A DNA stretch of 64,000 nucleotides from Saprospiraceae bacterium (GCA_016713025.1 JADJPZ010000004.1:3697001-3761000); one strand, 5' to 3'. Shown: positions 1 through 9,316, numbered from the stretch's first letter. Notes: generated by a model from the letters alone, not told the origin. Program-made: numbers and translations.

Positions 1-2305
1 TACGTTTCCAGTAGGTATATATCGCCTTACGATACCGATTGGGATAATTGCTCATTTTCCAGGTGGCACCATCATAGGGAGAACTCCAAGTACCTTCTGG
101 TTGGAATGGCATCACAGGAGGTCCGTACATCGTATCATTTAATGCGCCAGAAACCGTTAATGCCTGATCTCTGACTTGTTCGGCACTCAAACGGATTCTC
201 GGACCTCTGGCCAGCAAACGATTGAAAGGATCTCTCTCCTGAAGCTCTTTTGATACACCCGATGACTGCTGATAAGTGGCAGAAATTGCAATTTCCCTGA
301 TGAGTCTCTTGATACTCCACTTATACTCGTGCATGAGTTGCCAGGAAAGGTAATCCATAAGTGCCTGATTGGATGGTGAGGCTCCCTGTGAACCGATGTT
401 TTCTAATGTTTCCACCAGACCCGTACCAAATAACTGCTCCCATACCTTATTGACAATCGTCCTGGAAACTAAAGGATTGTTGATGTCTGTCATCCATTGT
501 GCCATTCCAAGGCGGTTTTTAGGGGCATTTTCTGGAAATGGGTTCAAAATATGTGGTGTACTAGGTTGTACTTCCTTACCTTTTGACAACCACGAACCAC
601 GTTCAAACAAGTGATTTTTTCTAAGTAATTCCTTTGGGTTTTCTATAATGACGGGAGTACTGGGTACTGACGCATTGACCAATTCATAAAATACTTTTTG
701 TAAAGAATCGGAAGGAGATGTTTGTGAAGGTAAACCTCTTGTAAAATAAAACCAGTTGAATCGGATACCGTATTCATCAGGATTGGTGAGTTTTGAATTT
801 TGATATTCAAAAACCAGATCATGAACACCAGCTTTTGGCATTATGGGTATAGAAACGTTGAACCAATGTACATTTTCTGGCTTATAAGGTTGCCATCTAC
901 CTATGATTTCTCCTAAGTTATTGTCCAGTCTTATGATAAACTCACCTCCGGGTACGAAGACAGCAGTCTGGAAGATCAGTTGGGATTTACCATCAAGTGT
1001 CACATTGGGCATCCTTGCAGAGGCATTGGTTCTCATAGCCAAAAACTTGGTATCGCTAAGCTCACACCTTACAAAATCCCTGCATGCAATCGAATTGATG
1101 GAAGGTTGGAGAGTTTTTATAAATAACATCAATTCATTTTTGTAGCCTTCATCTACTTTGGTTGAAAGGTCTTTTTCCAAAAATGCCAATTTTTTGACCT
1201 GATCGGGATTGTAATGTCTGTACACCGGGTAGTCATGATAAGTATCCTCGTCCCTTGTATTGTTAAAAAAAGACATAAACTGAAAATACTCCTCATGTCT
1301 GAATGGGTCATAAGGATGGCTGTGGCATTGAACACATGCAAAAGTAGTACTCATCAGTCCTTCCCAGGTGGTATGGACCCGATCTATCACGGCAGCAACC
1401 CTGAATTCTTCATTGTCAGTGCCACCTTCATCATTGGTCATGGTATTTCTGTGAAAAGCCGTCGCGATATATTGGTCTTCTGTTGGATTTTCGAGCAGGT
1501 CTCCTGCCAGTTGCTCGGTGATGAACTGATCGTATGGTTTGTCTTCATTAAATGCCCTGATCAACCAATCCCTGTACCTCCAGATATCTCTGTGACCATC
1601 TCTTTCATATCCTTTGGTATCTGCATATCGGGCTATATCCAACCACATGGAAGCCCACTTTTCACCATAAGCGTTTGAAGACAGTAAAGCATCTATATAT
1701 TTGTCAATGTTGGAATAATTTTGATTTAACGATAGTCCCTTCATTGAAGGTAATCCTGTGACATCCAATGCAAGTCTCCGCTGTAAAATATTGGCTTCGG
1801 CTTTGGACGATGGATGGAGTTTATTGTTTTGTAATGCGTGCAGAATAAATTTATCTATGTCATTTTGAATCCACTTATCATTAATATCTGGTATCTCCGG
1901 TTTTTTGACGGGAACATACGCCCAATGTTCTCCCCATTGTGCTCCTTCATCGATCCATTTAGTCAGTATTGTTATTTCGTCTTTTGTAAGCGGATCTTTA
2001 TCATGTGGCATGCGCTCATCAGGATCGTGATGATTGATTCTGGCGATCATTTCACTTTCTGCGGCATTTCCGGGTACAATGGCATATTTTCCTGATTTAC
2101 ACTTCGCCAGAGCTTCCTCTCTGAAAAGCAAACTGAAGCCACCTTGTTTTTTGACACCACCATGGCATGCCAGGCAATTTTTGTTGAGTATAGGTTTTAC
2201 CTGGGTGCTGTAATCAATTCTGTCTGTCTTCAGAGTACAATGGTTGAGCAGGACTACTGTGATTGTAATCAATAAAATAGTAATATATACAAATGGTTTG
2301 CTCAA
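1..2305 (-). CDS. PSCyt1 / DUF1549 / CBM / DUF1553 protein (partial, runs off the left edge)
   Basis: Reading the minus strand from about 2305 gives one open frame to base 1. The order is a hydrophobic N-terminus ending in LLNHC (possible lipoprotein signal), a planctomycete-type cytochrome c domain with CLACHGG and a later RMPHDKDPL segment, then DUF1549 (EKWASMWLDIARYADTKGYE; FACVQCHSHPYDPF). Next comes a beta-rich insert resembling a family 6 carbohydrate-binding module (roughly 840-1080), and finally DUF1553 (NPLVSRTIVNKVWEQLFG; RLSAEQVRDQALTVSGAL). CxxCH motifs imply c-type haem. This family is known from Planctomycetes and some Bacteroidota, often beside DUF1501 genes, and is suspected to act on polysaccharides or sulfated compounds; the reaction is unknown. 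The frame opens at a TAA near 2348 and holds no ATG before the first domain, so a TTG at 2305 is the best start. The stop codon lies outside the window. Confidence 0.85.
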   Translation of the reverse strand, partial: MSKPFVYITILLITITVVLLNHCTLKTDRIDYSTQVKPILNKNCLACHGGVKKQGGFSLLFREEALAKCKSGKYAIVPGNAAESEMIARINHHDPDERMPHDKDPLTKDEITILTKWIDEGAQWGEHWAYVPVKKPEIPDINDKWIQNDIDKFILHALQNNKLHPSSKAEANILQRRLALDVTGLPSMKGLSLNQNYSNIDKYIDALLSSNAYGEKWASMWLDIARYADTKGYERDGHRDIWRYRDWLIRAFNEDKPYDQFITEQLAGDLLENPTEDQYIATAFHRNTMTNDEGGTDNEEFRVAAVIDRVHTTWEGLMSTTFACVQCHSHPYDPFRHEEYFQFMSFFNNTRDEDTYHDYPVYRHYNPDQVKKLAFLEKDLSTKVDEGYKNELMLFIKTLQPSINSIACRDFVRCELSDTKFLAMRTNASARMPNVTLDGKSQLIFQTAVFVPGGEFIIRLDNNLGEIIGRWQPYKPENVHWFNVSIPIMPKAGVHDLVFEYQNSKLTNPDEYGIRFNWFYFTRGLPSQTSPSDSLQKVFYELVNASVPSTPVIIENPKELLRKNHLFERGSWLSKGKEVQPSTPHILNPFPENAPKNRLGMAQWMTDINNPLVSRTIVNKVWEQLFGTGLVETLENIGSQGASPSNQALMDYLSWQLMHEYKWSIKRLIREIAISATYQQSSGVSKELQERDPFNRLLARGPRIRLSAEQVRDQALTVSGALNDTMYGPPVMPFQPEGTWSSPYDGATWKMSNYPNRYRKAIYTYWKR

Positions 2306-2748
2306 GACACAATATTGAGAGAAGTTCAGCAATGCAACGTAAAAGCATTAATGTTAAAAAAGAGCAATTTGTAAATCACTAAAAAATATTGTTGACAGAT
2401 AATTTATATATTTGCTCAATAACAAATAATCAACACAATATCTAAAAAAGAATCGATTAAGCAAGCAAAATTGCAGTAAATATTTTTGCCTTGGTGTATT
2501 ATGTCGCACCGTGCCAAGCTTACCTTCAGCTTTCGAGACGTGCTGCCTCGATCAAGACAATTTTTTAAAAATCTTTTACAGGCTATATTCAGTATTTGCT
2601 ACGAGCCTGACTGAATGATGATAAGCAAAATCGTGATACTAAATCATGATTTAATGAAAGGAACCTATCAAGCAAGTCAACCCTGCCTGCCAAGACGCAG
2701 GCAGGCTCATTCCCCGACAGGGGTCTACCCACGCAAAGTACAATTGGG
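2306..2748. other. intergenic gap with possible structured RNA
   Basis: No convincing gene. On the plus strand a TATATTTG box (2407-2414) resembles the Bacteroidota -7 element, but the nearest TTG boxes are only 12-15 bases upstream, too close for a canonical promoter. Downstream there is pairing potential: CTTGG near 2500 with CCAAG near 2516, and TCGAG with CTCGA around 2533-2552, followed by a T-run at about 2562. This could be a small RNA, but no known family is recognised. Confidence 0.25.
2679..2714. repeat. REP-like palindromic repeat (CCTGCCTGC family)
   Basis: CCTGCCTGCCAAGACGCAGG followed by CAGG can fold as a hairpin. Related short palindromes occur at 7950-7982, 8131-8156 and 55227-55256 in this window, always between genes, so this is a dispersed family of small palindromes. 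Confidence 0.6.
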
Positions 2749-4911
2749 CTATTGTTTTATGATATTTGGCTGCAGTGCAACAAAAGATTTTTCCAGATTT
2801 ATCAGATCCCTGATGATAAACAGGGTTTCTTCGATATAAATGTCTTTTTTTAGTCCTTTGATAAATTCTTGATTTTTGGCAATATTAGATTCATCTCTAT
2901 TTATTTTTGCCATATCGACCACAAGGTTTTTAATATCCAATCCTGCAATTTCGTTTTTGAACAGATTGTCAAATTTTTTACTTTCTTCGTTTTTCCTGTT
3001 GATCATTGATCTGTAATCATTGATTTTCAACGGGTATTTAGTCTGGTCTCTAATTTGCTTTATTTGGAGCGCACTTTCAAGTACCATTTGAAAATCCTTA
3101 CTTTCAGCCACTCTACCTTTACTGTTTTCTATTAGTTTCTGTTTATTCTCTATCAAAACTACGTTTTGTGAAAGGGGAACTGATGAAATTTGTGTCCATT
3201 CAAGTGGATTGTCATAATCTTTTTCCCCTGTTTTGATATAGTGATAAGTATCAGGCAGAATAATATCCGGAACTACTCCTTTCAGTTGTGTAGATCCACC
3301 ATTGATTCTGTAGAACTTCTGAGTTGTCATTTTGACCGCACCAAGAGGTTTGAACTCATCATAACCACTGATACCCCTGTCTAAATCGTAAAATCTCTGT
3401 ACAGTACCTTTGCCAAAAGTAGAATTACTTCCTACAATGATAGCGCGGTTATAATCCTGCATGGCAGCAGCGATAATTTCTGATGCTGATGCACTAAACT
3501 GATTGACCATAATAACAAGCGGACCTGTGTAAAGCACACTTTTGTCTTTATCAACATGCAAAAAAGGTTTGCTTTCTTTTCCTTTTACCTGCACTATAGG
3601 TCCCTGCTCTATGAACAAACCACTCATATCTACCACATCGTTTAATGATCCACCTCCATTATTTCTGAGATCTAGGATGATGCCGTTGACTTGCTGTGCT
3701 TTGAGTTTTTTGATTTCTTCAGCTACATCTGCAGCGCAGGAATTGCCTCCTTCTGTCTCAAAAGAAGAGTAAAAACTCGGAAGGTTGATATATCCGATGT
3801 TCTGAATTTTACCAGGAATATTGAGTAAAACAGATTTTGCCTTATTGTCTTCGAGTTGTACTTCATCTCTCTCTATCGATACATCCACTACTGAATTGTC
3901 CTTTTTTCTGACTGTCAATATCACGGTAGTACCTTTTTTGCCTCTTACCATCTGTACTACATCATCCACTCTCATCCCGGCAATATCTACAGGCTCTTTG
4001 CCTTTTTGTGTTACTTTAAGTATCACATCATTATCGTCCAGCTTTTTGGTTTTCCAGGCAGGACCACCAACCACGATACTGAAAACTTTGGTATAATCAC
4101 CCTCAGTGGTCAGACGAGCTCCTATTCCTTCCAATTTTCCGCCCATATTGATATCAAAATCCTGTTTGTCTTTAGGGCTGAAGTAATCTGTATGAGGGTC
4201 ATAGTAATTAGTGATGGTACCGAAGTATACTTCCAGACGGTCACTTCTTCTGAGTTTCGCTATTCTGTCAAACCAATCTGTAAATCTTTTTTTAACATCC
4301 TTGACAGCATCTTCTTTGAGTTCTTCTTCAGTTTTGTTCCCTTCTTTGTTTTCCTTCCCTTCCTGATCTTTGATCAATTGAAACCATTTGCTCATCACTT
4401 CAAACTGAATGATATTTTTCCATTGAGCCTTCAACTCATTGTCATTTTTTGCATAAGTTCTTTTATCTGCATCCGTTTCTATCACATCGCCTTTGCTGAA
4501 ATTCATTGGTTGATCTATAACTTCAGAAAAGAACTTCTTACCTTTCAGAACACCTGCATCCAACATAGGCAATGAAGCATTAAAAAACTCAAAAGTTCTG
4601 TTATTTGTCTGCTCATCTATCTGCTGCTCGAAGACTTTTAATTTGTCGATATCTTGTTGTGTTAAAAATCTTTTTTGAAAATCAATTCTGTCAAGATAGG
4701 TCTTGTAAACAAAAGCAGAAAAGCTGTTGTCTATGGTCTTTGGAGTCAAGTGTACATATTTTGTTGTCTCCATAATTCCTTGCAGAATTAAAGCTTCTTT
4801 ATCATTTACGGGTGGCTTCTGGTCGAAATTTTTAATAAAAAACAATCCCAAAAGAGCTGTAATAACTAACGAACTTCTAAATATCATCTTTCTTATTTTT
4901 TCTGAACTCAT
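2749..4911 (-). CDS. prc: Tail-specific (C-terminal processing) protease, S41 family
   Basis: A 720-residue periplasmic protease of the Prc/Tsp type, which degrades or trims envelope proteins from their C-termini. Visible are an N-terminal membrane anchor or signal (about residues 12-28), an N-terminal helical domain, a PDZ domain (about 250-340; GGKLEGIGARL onward), the S41 catalytic core with ILDLRNNGGGSL, the nucleophile segment NQFSASASEI and the general-base lysine in TFGKGTVQRFYD, and a long C-terminal DUF3340-like tail. Length fits the family (about 680-720). The start has an ATG with a following positively charged stretch and hydrophobic helix. It is single, with about 190 bp to the upstream minus-strand gene, so probably monocistronic. 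Confidence 0.95.
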   Translation of the reverse strand: MSSEKIRKMIFRSSLVITALLGLFFIKNFDQKPPVNDKEALILQGIMETTKYVHLTPKTIDNSFSAFVYKTYLDRIDFQKRFLTQQDIDKLKVFEQQIDEQTNNRTFEFFNASLPMLDAGVLKGKKFFSEVIDQPMNFSKGDVIETDADKRTYAKNDNELKAQWKNIIQFEVMSKWFQLIKDQEGKENKEGNKTEEELKEDAVKDVKKRFTDWFDRIAKLRRSDRLEVYFGTITNYYDPHTDYFSPKDKQDFDINMGGKLEGIGARLTTEGDYTKVFSIVVGGPAWKTKKLDDNDVILKVTQKGKEPVDIAGMRVDDVVQMVRGKKGTTVILTVRKKDNSVVDVSIERDEVQLEDNKAKSVLLNIPGKIQNIGYINLPSFYSSFETEGGNSCAADVAEEIKKLKAQQVNGIILDLRNNGGGSLNDVVDMSGLFIEQGPIVQVKGKESKPFLHVDKDKSVLYTGPLVIMVNQFSASASEIIAAAMQDYNRAIIVGSNSTFGKGTVQRFYDLDRGISGYDEFKPLGAVKMTTQKFYRINGGSTQLKGVVPDIILPDTYHYIKTGEKDYDNPLEWTQISSVPLSQNVVLIENKQKLIENSKGRVAESKDFQMVLESALQIKQIRDQTKYPLKINDYRSMINRKNEESKKFDNLFKNEIAGLDIKNLVVDMAKINRDESNIAKNQEFIKGLKKDIYIEETLFIIRDLINLEKSFVALQPNIIKQ

Positions 4912-5103
4912 TAAATATTCTGATTATTTCCAAATGTCTGAGTGGAATAAATGAATTGTAAAATAACACTAAAAGTTGTTTACAAAATCAAATATCAACT
5001 TTAAAACTCAATTTATAATCAAAGATATCAAAAACAGGGCCGTTTTAACAAAATTATAACGCGAAATTAGATTAAGTACCAATTTTTACCGACAGTTGTA
5101 TAC

Positions 5104-6009
5104 TCAGGTTGTTGCAGCATTAAATAATTGCTGAGTTATTTTTTCTATAATATATGCCCCAGCCGTCGGATCTGTTACAAACCCAAAACCACTTTCTTCC
5201 TTCAAAACATTGTGGATATTCAGGCTTAATCTGGCCGATTCACCATCATCACCATATGGGATGCCAAAAGCAGCATCACTCATGCCGAGATAGGCAGACA
5301 TCAACAGATAATTGATGATGATCATAGGATGTACCTCAGTATTGTTGTAAGCATCATCATTTGCAATAGCAGCTATAAAAATTGTACTGTTTTGGGAAAG
5401 CGATAGCATACGGATTGCCCTCAACTCACTGATCTGCGTCAAAAAGTCCCTCTTAAGTTCTACGAAAATAATCTGATCATCTTTTTTGTTATCTATGAAT
5501 GCTTTGGTTTTGGCCATCCTTTCCACAAAACTCAGGTCTGCTGATAACTGCAGGGCATTATTTTGATCTGCAATTCTGACATCAGTTTTTTTATTTTGGT
5601 AATTTGCAGTTATATATTTATCTATCATGGCCCTTATCCTCAAAGCATCTTCTGTTAATAATAATATCGTGATCATGTCAAGAAAAATACCTTCAAAAAG
5701 TTGATCAAAGTTGGTCTCTTCAGATACATCAAATGTCAAAACCTGTGCAGCATTCCTAAGCATTTCCTTTGCTTTCTGATTGGCTATTTTTTCATTTTCA
5801 GCTTTGATTGTTACTCCTGCCAAAGTTTTTGGCCCGGAAATGGATTGATTTTGTAATACTTCGTGATGAGTAATAAAAGGGCTGAAACTCAAGCCTTCCT
5901 CTATATCGTATTTGATATTTTCAGCTTGCACTTTGCCTTTAAGATCTGCGTTAGCATTTACTATCCATTCTTCCTGATTGATTTTTTTGAACATTTGATG
6001 CGTGCTCAT
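5104..6009 (-). CDS. Short methylmalonyl-CoA mutase-like protein (small-subunit type)
   Basis: A 301-residue protein resembling the TIM-barrel part of methylmalonyl-CoA mutase. The C-terminal half carries recognisable family segments: QISELRAIRML, NDDAYNNTEVHPM, SDAAFGIPYGDD and NIHNVLKEESGFGFVTDPTAGAYIIEKIT. It is far shorter than a normal MutA (over 450-600 residues) and has no cobalamin-binding domain. Several positions that in active enzymes bind substrate look changed (for example FGFVTDPTAG where DPAGGSYY is usual). It may be the non-catalytic small subunit partnering a MutB encoded elsewhere, or a diverged relic. No mutB is adjacent. It diverges from the Nfu gene across a 180-bp gap. 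Confidence 0.7.
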   Translation of the reverse strand: MSTHQMFKKINQEEWIVNANADLKGKVQAENIKYDIEEGLSFSPFITHHEVLQNQSISGPKTLAGVTIKAENEKIANQKAKEMLRNAAQVLTFDVSEETNFDQLFEGIFLDMITILLLTEDALRIRAMIDKYITANYQNKKTDVRIADQNNALQLSADLSFVERMAKTKAFIDNKKDDQIIFVELKRDFLTQISELRAIRMLSLSQNSTIFIAAIANDDAYNNTEVHPMIIINYLLMSAYLGMSDAAFGIPYGDDGESARLSLNIHNVLKEESGFGFVTDPTAGAYIIEKITQQLFNAATT

Positions 6010-6190
6010 TTGGTGAGTTTTATTAACAGCACAAATTTAGTAAATTTAAACGTACTTAGCACCGAAAGCATCTTCAATTTATTAGATACTCGAATATTAA
6101 TTTGTATTTTTATTCAATCTAAATAAATTTTGTCACTAAGTATTAAACTATACTTTTTCTGATGTGTTTATCATCCTAAAATATAAAAAT

Positions 6191-6796
6191 ATGGAAGCTG
6201 TCAAGAGCCCAGTAATGTTATATACAGAGCAAACCCCAAATCCCGAAACCCTCAAGTTTGTCACCAATAAAATGTTGTATCGAGGTACGGCAGATTTTAA
6301 AGATGAATCTTTTGCAAAAGAATGGTCACAACTGGCAGCGGCATTGTACGCATTTCCATATGTCAAAGGTGTATATATATGCAATAATTTTGTGACCGTC
6401 ACCAAAGAATTCAACTATGCCTGGGAAGACATCATGCTGCAGCTAAAAGAATTTATAAAATCTTATGTCACAGTAGAAAAATCGATCATCCACGAAGGAT
6501 TTGAAGCAGCCATGAGCGAAATGGATGCGAAAGCCAATGAACATATTTACACTGGTGATCAGGGAGAACTGGTCAGAAAAATCAAGGAACTGATAGACAC
6601 CTATGTCAAACCTGCAGTTGAAATGGATGGTGGTAATATCGAATTCAAGTCATTTCAGGATGGTGTAGTTACAGTGATATTGCAAGGTGCATGTAGTGGA
6701 TGCCCTTCTTCTACTGTCACTCTGAAATCCGGCATCGAAGGCATGCTCAAGCGTATGGTACCCGAAGTGAATGAAGTCGTTTCTGAAATGGGGTAA
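6191..6796 (+). CDS. Nfu/NifU-type Fe-S cluster scaffold protein
   Basis: A 201-residue protein with the two domains of Nfu proteins. The N-terminal Nfu_N domain shows the signature YTEQTPNPETLKFVTNK and ends near residue 95. A NifU C-terminal domain (about 125-200) holds the cluster-binding CxxC in GACSGCPSSTVTLK. It carries and delivers Fe-S clusters to apo-enzymes in the cytoplasm. An in-frame GTG lies 27 bases upstream, but the ATG at 6191 matches the usual Nfu start (short leader before the YTEQTPNP motif). It is divergent from the mutase-like gene. No isc/suf genes are adjacent, as is common for stand-alone Nfu. Confidence 0.93.
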   Translation: MEAVKSPVMLYTEQTPNPETLKFVTNKMLYRGTADFKDESFAKEWSQLAAALYAFPYVKGVYICNNFVTVTKEFNYAWEDIMLQLKEFIKSYVTVEKSIIHEGFEAAMSEMDAKANEHIYTGDQGELVRKIKELIDTYVKPAVEMDGGNIEFKSFQDGVVTVILQGACSGCPSSTVTLKSGIEGMLKRMVPEVNEVVSEMG

Positions 6797-6848
6797 GCAG
6801 CATACATTCAAAATAAATTGGTTTCTAAAAATTCATATTCTATAGTAT

Positions 6849-7049
6849 TCATTTTAAGTAACGACGAAGTTTATGTATATCCAAAGCGGTAACACTAAGC
6901 TTGTTTTTAACGTGATTTGGGATCAGGACATTTATCGTCTTTATAAAAAGATACATAATATCATGTCCTGCGTAGCGAAGTTTTTCACCTAAGGCTAAGA
7001 ATGGTTCCATGTCACCTCGGGTTCCAATAGAAGCTAAAAGGACTTTCAT
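6849..7049 (-). pseudogene. Remnant of a glycosyltransferase (family 28/UGT-like N-terminus)
   Basis: A 66-codon frame beginning MKVLLASIGTRGDMEPFLAL is the typical start of GT28/UDP-glucuronosyltransferase-like enzymes, which are about 400 residues long. Only the first 35 or so residues look like the family; the rest (NVLIPNHVKNKLSVTALDIH) does not continue it and a stop follows. No catalytic C-terminal domain is present nearby. It is most likely the 5' stump of a deleted gene. Confidence 0.6.
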
Positions 7050-7174
7050 TAATAAAATTTACCAGTTATGATCAAAAAATAAATGTAAAGAAAAACTTCA
7101 AACCTCCTCACTGCTACACCAGGATGGAGATTAATCGATGTAAAATTATGATTTTAACGCCACTTTTCAAATGA

Positions 7175-7297
7175 AATGAGTATGAACCATCTTTGTGGTA
7201 CACAAACCTTGATGATTATTTTCATGCGAAACGTAAGTTCGATAACACCAAGTTGGAGATAAGTTATCAATTCCATCTGACAATAAAAATCAAATAA
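7175..7297 (+). pseudogene. Possible C-terminal coding remnant of an unknown gene
   Basis: A 40-codon frame without start codon reads NEYEPSLWYTNLDDYFHAKR and continues with alternating residues to a TAA at 7295. The last 12 or so residues alternate like a final beta strand of an outer-membrane barrel. Upstream it is closed by a TGA. Together with the adjacent glycosyltransferase stump this suggests a decayed locus. This is weak, read by eye only. Confidence 0.25.
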
Positions 7298-7403
7298 AAA
7301 TAAACAGATGAAATTAGACCAAGCCATCAAATTTAAAGATGATTGAAAAGATATCTTTTATATAAATTTATTTAAATTTACCTTTTATAAAATAATAAGC
7401 AAC

Positions 7404-7877
7404 ATGTTAGATCATCACGCACCTATAGAAGAAGCTGAAGTCTGGATCAACAGATTCAAGCGTCACGCAAGGGAAATTTTTATCAATACTATGATTGCAG
7501 GAACTGCGATTTTTATATTCAGTTATGGAGGCCTTTTTGTGGCCATTCGTTTGTATCCATCATTTTTTATTGACTATATCAATCCCGTGTTTAATTCAGA
7601 TGGCAGCAGAGATACGTATTTTTATATGCATCCTTTTATCCTGGCTATTGCCTTGTCTGTATTCTGGAATAGATTTGGAAAATATTTTACAGGCAATATC
7701 CTGAAAGCGGGAATAGAGTTTGGCCTGGTGTATGCGTTCGTGGCCCTTGTTCCAATACTTTGGATCACTTACTCAGCCATGGATGTGGAATTTCAGATGG
7801 TAATAACATGGCTGGTTTATGGCTTTTTTCAGAGTTCAGTAGCGGGTATCTTTTTCTGCTGGAAAGGGAAGAGATAA
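7404..7877 (+). CDS. Small integral membrane protein of unknown function
   Basis: A 157-residue protein not recognised as a known family. It starts with a charged cytoplasmic stretch (MLDHHAPIEEAEVWINRFKR), then four hydrophobic helices at about residues 28-50, 75-93, 102-122 and 132-152, ending in a short basic tail (WKGKR). A polar loop (NPVFNSDGSRDT) joins helices 1 and 2. It stands alone on the plus strand between a decayed region and a repeat-filled gap. The start ATG follows an AT-rich leader. Coding potential is supported by the regular helix pattern; the role is unknown. Confidence 0.7.
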   Translation: MLDHHAPIEEAEVWINRFKRHAREIFINTMIAGTAIFIFSYGGLFVAIRLYPSFFIDYINPVFNSDGSRDTYFYMHPFILAIALSVFWNRFGKYFTGNILKAGIEFGLVYAFVALVPILWITYSAMDVEFQMVITWLVYGFFQSSVAGIFFCWKGKR

Positions 7878-8196
7878 ACTCACTCCAAAATGAAGTACTT
7901 CTAAAATGTGTATTTTACAAATTACAGCAATTAATAAAAGCCCCTCTTTACCCCTGCCTGCGTGCCTTGTCAGGTAGGCTTAATTCCTAAAAGGACGACC
8001 CACCAATTTACCTCAATTTCATATAGAATCTGAGACGTTGCAATCCAGTGGGATGCGGTTCCTTCCCTATCTCATGCTTTTAGCATTCGATTTACTTTTC
8101 AACCGTTCAGTCATACTTTAGGAGTCGGGTCTGCCTGCCTGACCTGTCAGAAAGGGGTTATTTAAGCAAACCACTTCATTATACGTACATCTTACC
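7878..8196. repeat. Intergenic gap with two REP-like palindromes
   Basis: There is no gene here. It contains CCTGCCTGCGTGCCTTGTCA (7952 on), a short AAAGGACGACCCACC piece (about 7989-8003) that is a fragment of the GGGTCGTC dispersed family in reverse orientation, and TGCCTGCCTGACCTGTCAG (about 8133 on). All belong to families seen in other gaps of the window. Confidence 0.55.
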
Positions 8197-8799
8197 TTAG
8201 CCTACTTTTCGCAGATGTAATCTTACTTCTACTTCAAGTTCGTTTTTCACTTTGATAGTACCTCCCAATTTACTGGGTGGTGTTAAGCCGAAATCGGTAA
8301 ATAAGATAGTTTTGTTACCTTTGAACTCGATCATATTCTGATGATTTTTTGCAGTAAAGCGAATCTGATACTTTACCTTGGTTCCCGCCAATGAGATGTG
8401 GACATCCCCTGTACTACCTGTAGTCAAAGCATTACCGGGCAATGCATTTAATGACTTGATATCAATATACATTAAGGGATATTGGTTTATTTTCAAAGTC
8501 TTTTGAAGATCTTTGGTCATGATTTTATGGTGGCAGTCAAAATTGGAAACAGGCATATCCATGATGCTCCTGATTTTAAAATGCGTGTTTCCACCTCTGT
8601 TTAAATCACAAATTAATGTATCCGTTTTGCCATAAGAAGATACCACACACTTAAAAGTATTGATATTGGTCTTGCCATCTACGCTCAGGCTGCTTGAAGC
8701 GTTGATCTGCCAGTATTCGCTATTTGATTCTTTTACTTTGGGACTGAATACATGTACATGCAGATACCCAATGACTATGAAGAAGAGAATATTATACAT
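8197..8799 (-). CDS. YceI-like periplasmic protein
   Basis: A 200-residue protein starting at the ATG at 8799, which directly precedes a signal-like hydrophobic stretch (MYNILFFIVIGYLHVHVFS). A longer reading from upstream codons adds an unlikely extension. The body has the YceI layout: SEYWQINASSSLSVDGKTNINTF near the N-terminus, a middle strand region ending in DLQKTLKINQYPLMYIDIK, and TGDVHISLAGTKVKYQIRF toward the C-terminus. YceI proteins are lipocalin-like and bind isoprenoid-type lipids in the periplasm. A second YceI gene lies at 11007-11597. On the minus strand a TATTTTTG box lies only about 6 bases before the ATG, suggesting a very short or absent leader. Confidence 0.75.
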   Translation of the reverse strand: MYNILFFIVIGYLHVHVFSPKVKESNSEYWQINASSSLSVDGKTNINTFKCVVSSYGKTDTLICDLNRGGNTHFKIRSIMDMPVSNFDCHHKIMTKDLQKTLKINQYPLMYIDIKSLNALPGNALTTGSTGDVHISLAGTKVKYQIRFTAKNHQNMIEFKGNKTILFTDFGLTPPSKLGGTIKVKNELEVEVRLHLRKVG

Positions 8800-8854
8800 G
8801 CTGCAAAAATAATTAAAATATAAAAATGATGAGCAATTTAAAAGTAGTTTTATG

Positions 8855-9316
8855 GTGTGTATAACATATTGCACTTCTTTTAGGATAAGAATGAAAACGA
8901 GCAAACTGCACTTTTGAGAATGTGTCTAGATGGAATATTTCATCAATTTACCCCCGACCCCTGAAGGCCCCTTAAAGGGGAGATCAGATGCCTGAAGAGT
9001 GGTAAAGGGTGGGTCGTCTCAAGCGTAGCTTGACAAGCTCTTTAGGGAATGAGGGTAGCGGGCCATTTAAATATTTGTGCAATATGTTATACACACAGTC
9101 TTATGTATCCAAATTGCACTTTTACAGTGTTTTTTTAAATTAGCGGTAAAAACATGGTTGAATTGGGCAGGTCGTCCCAAAGGGAATGAAGGTTAATGGG
9201 AAGGTAATTTGGCTTTTCTTACCCCTGCCCCTTAAAGGGGAATTCATCGCTTTTATTATGACAATTGGGCGGTAGGGAGGAAGAAAATTTGAATTTGTGC
9301 AGTTTGTTATACACAC
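8855..9316. repeat. Three copies of a 20-bp motif (one inverted) in a repeat-rich gap
   Basis: GTGCAATATGTTATACACAC occurs exactly at 9077-9096, as its exact reverse complement at 8855-8874, and with two changes at 9297-9316. Between the copies are two CCCCTTAAAGGGG-type palindromes (about 8967 and 9229) and two members of the GGGTCGTC dispersed repeat (about 9009-9062 and 9171-9195). No open reading frame fills the gap (8800-9409). Confidence 0.7.

Noticed and set aside
2392..2414. Canonical Bacteroidota promoter in the 2.4-kb gap
   Set aside because: TATATTTG is good but the TTG boxes are only 12-15 bp away instead of about 19-20, and no gene follows.
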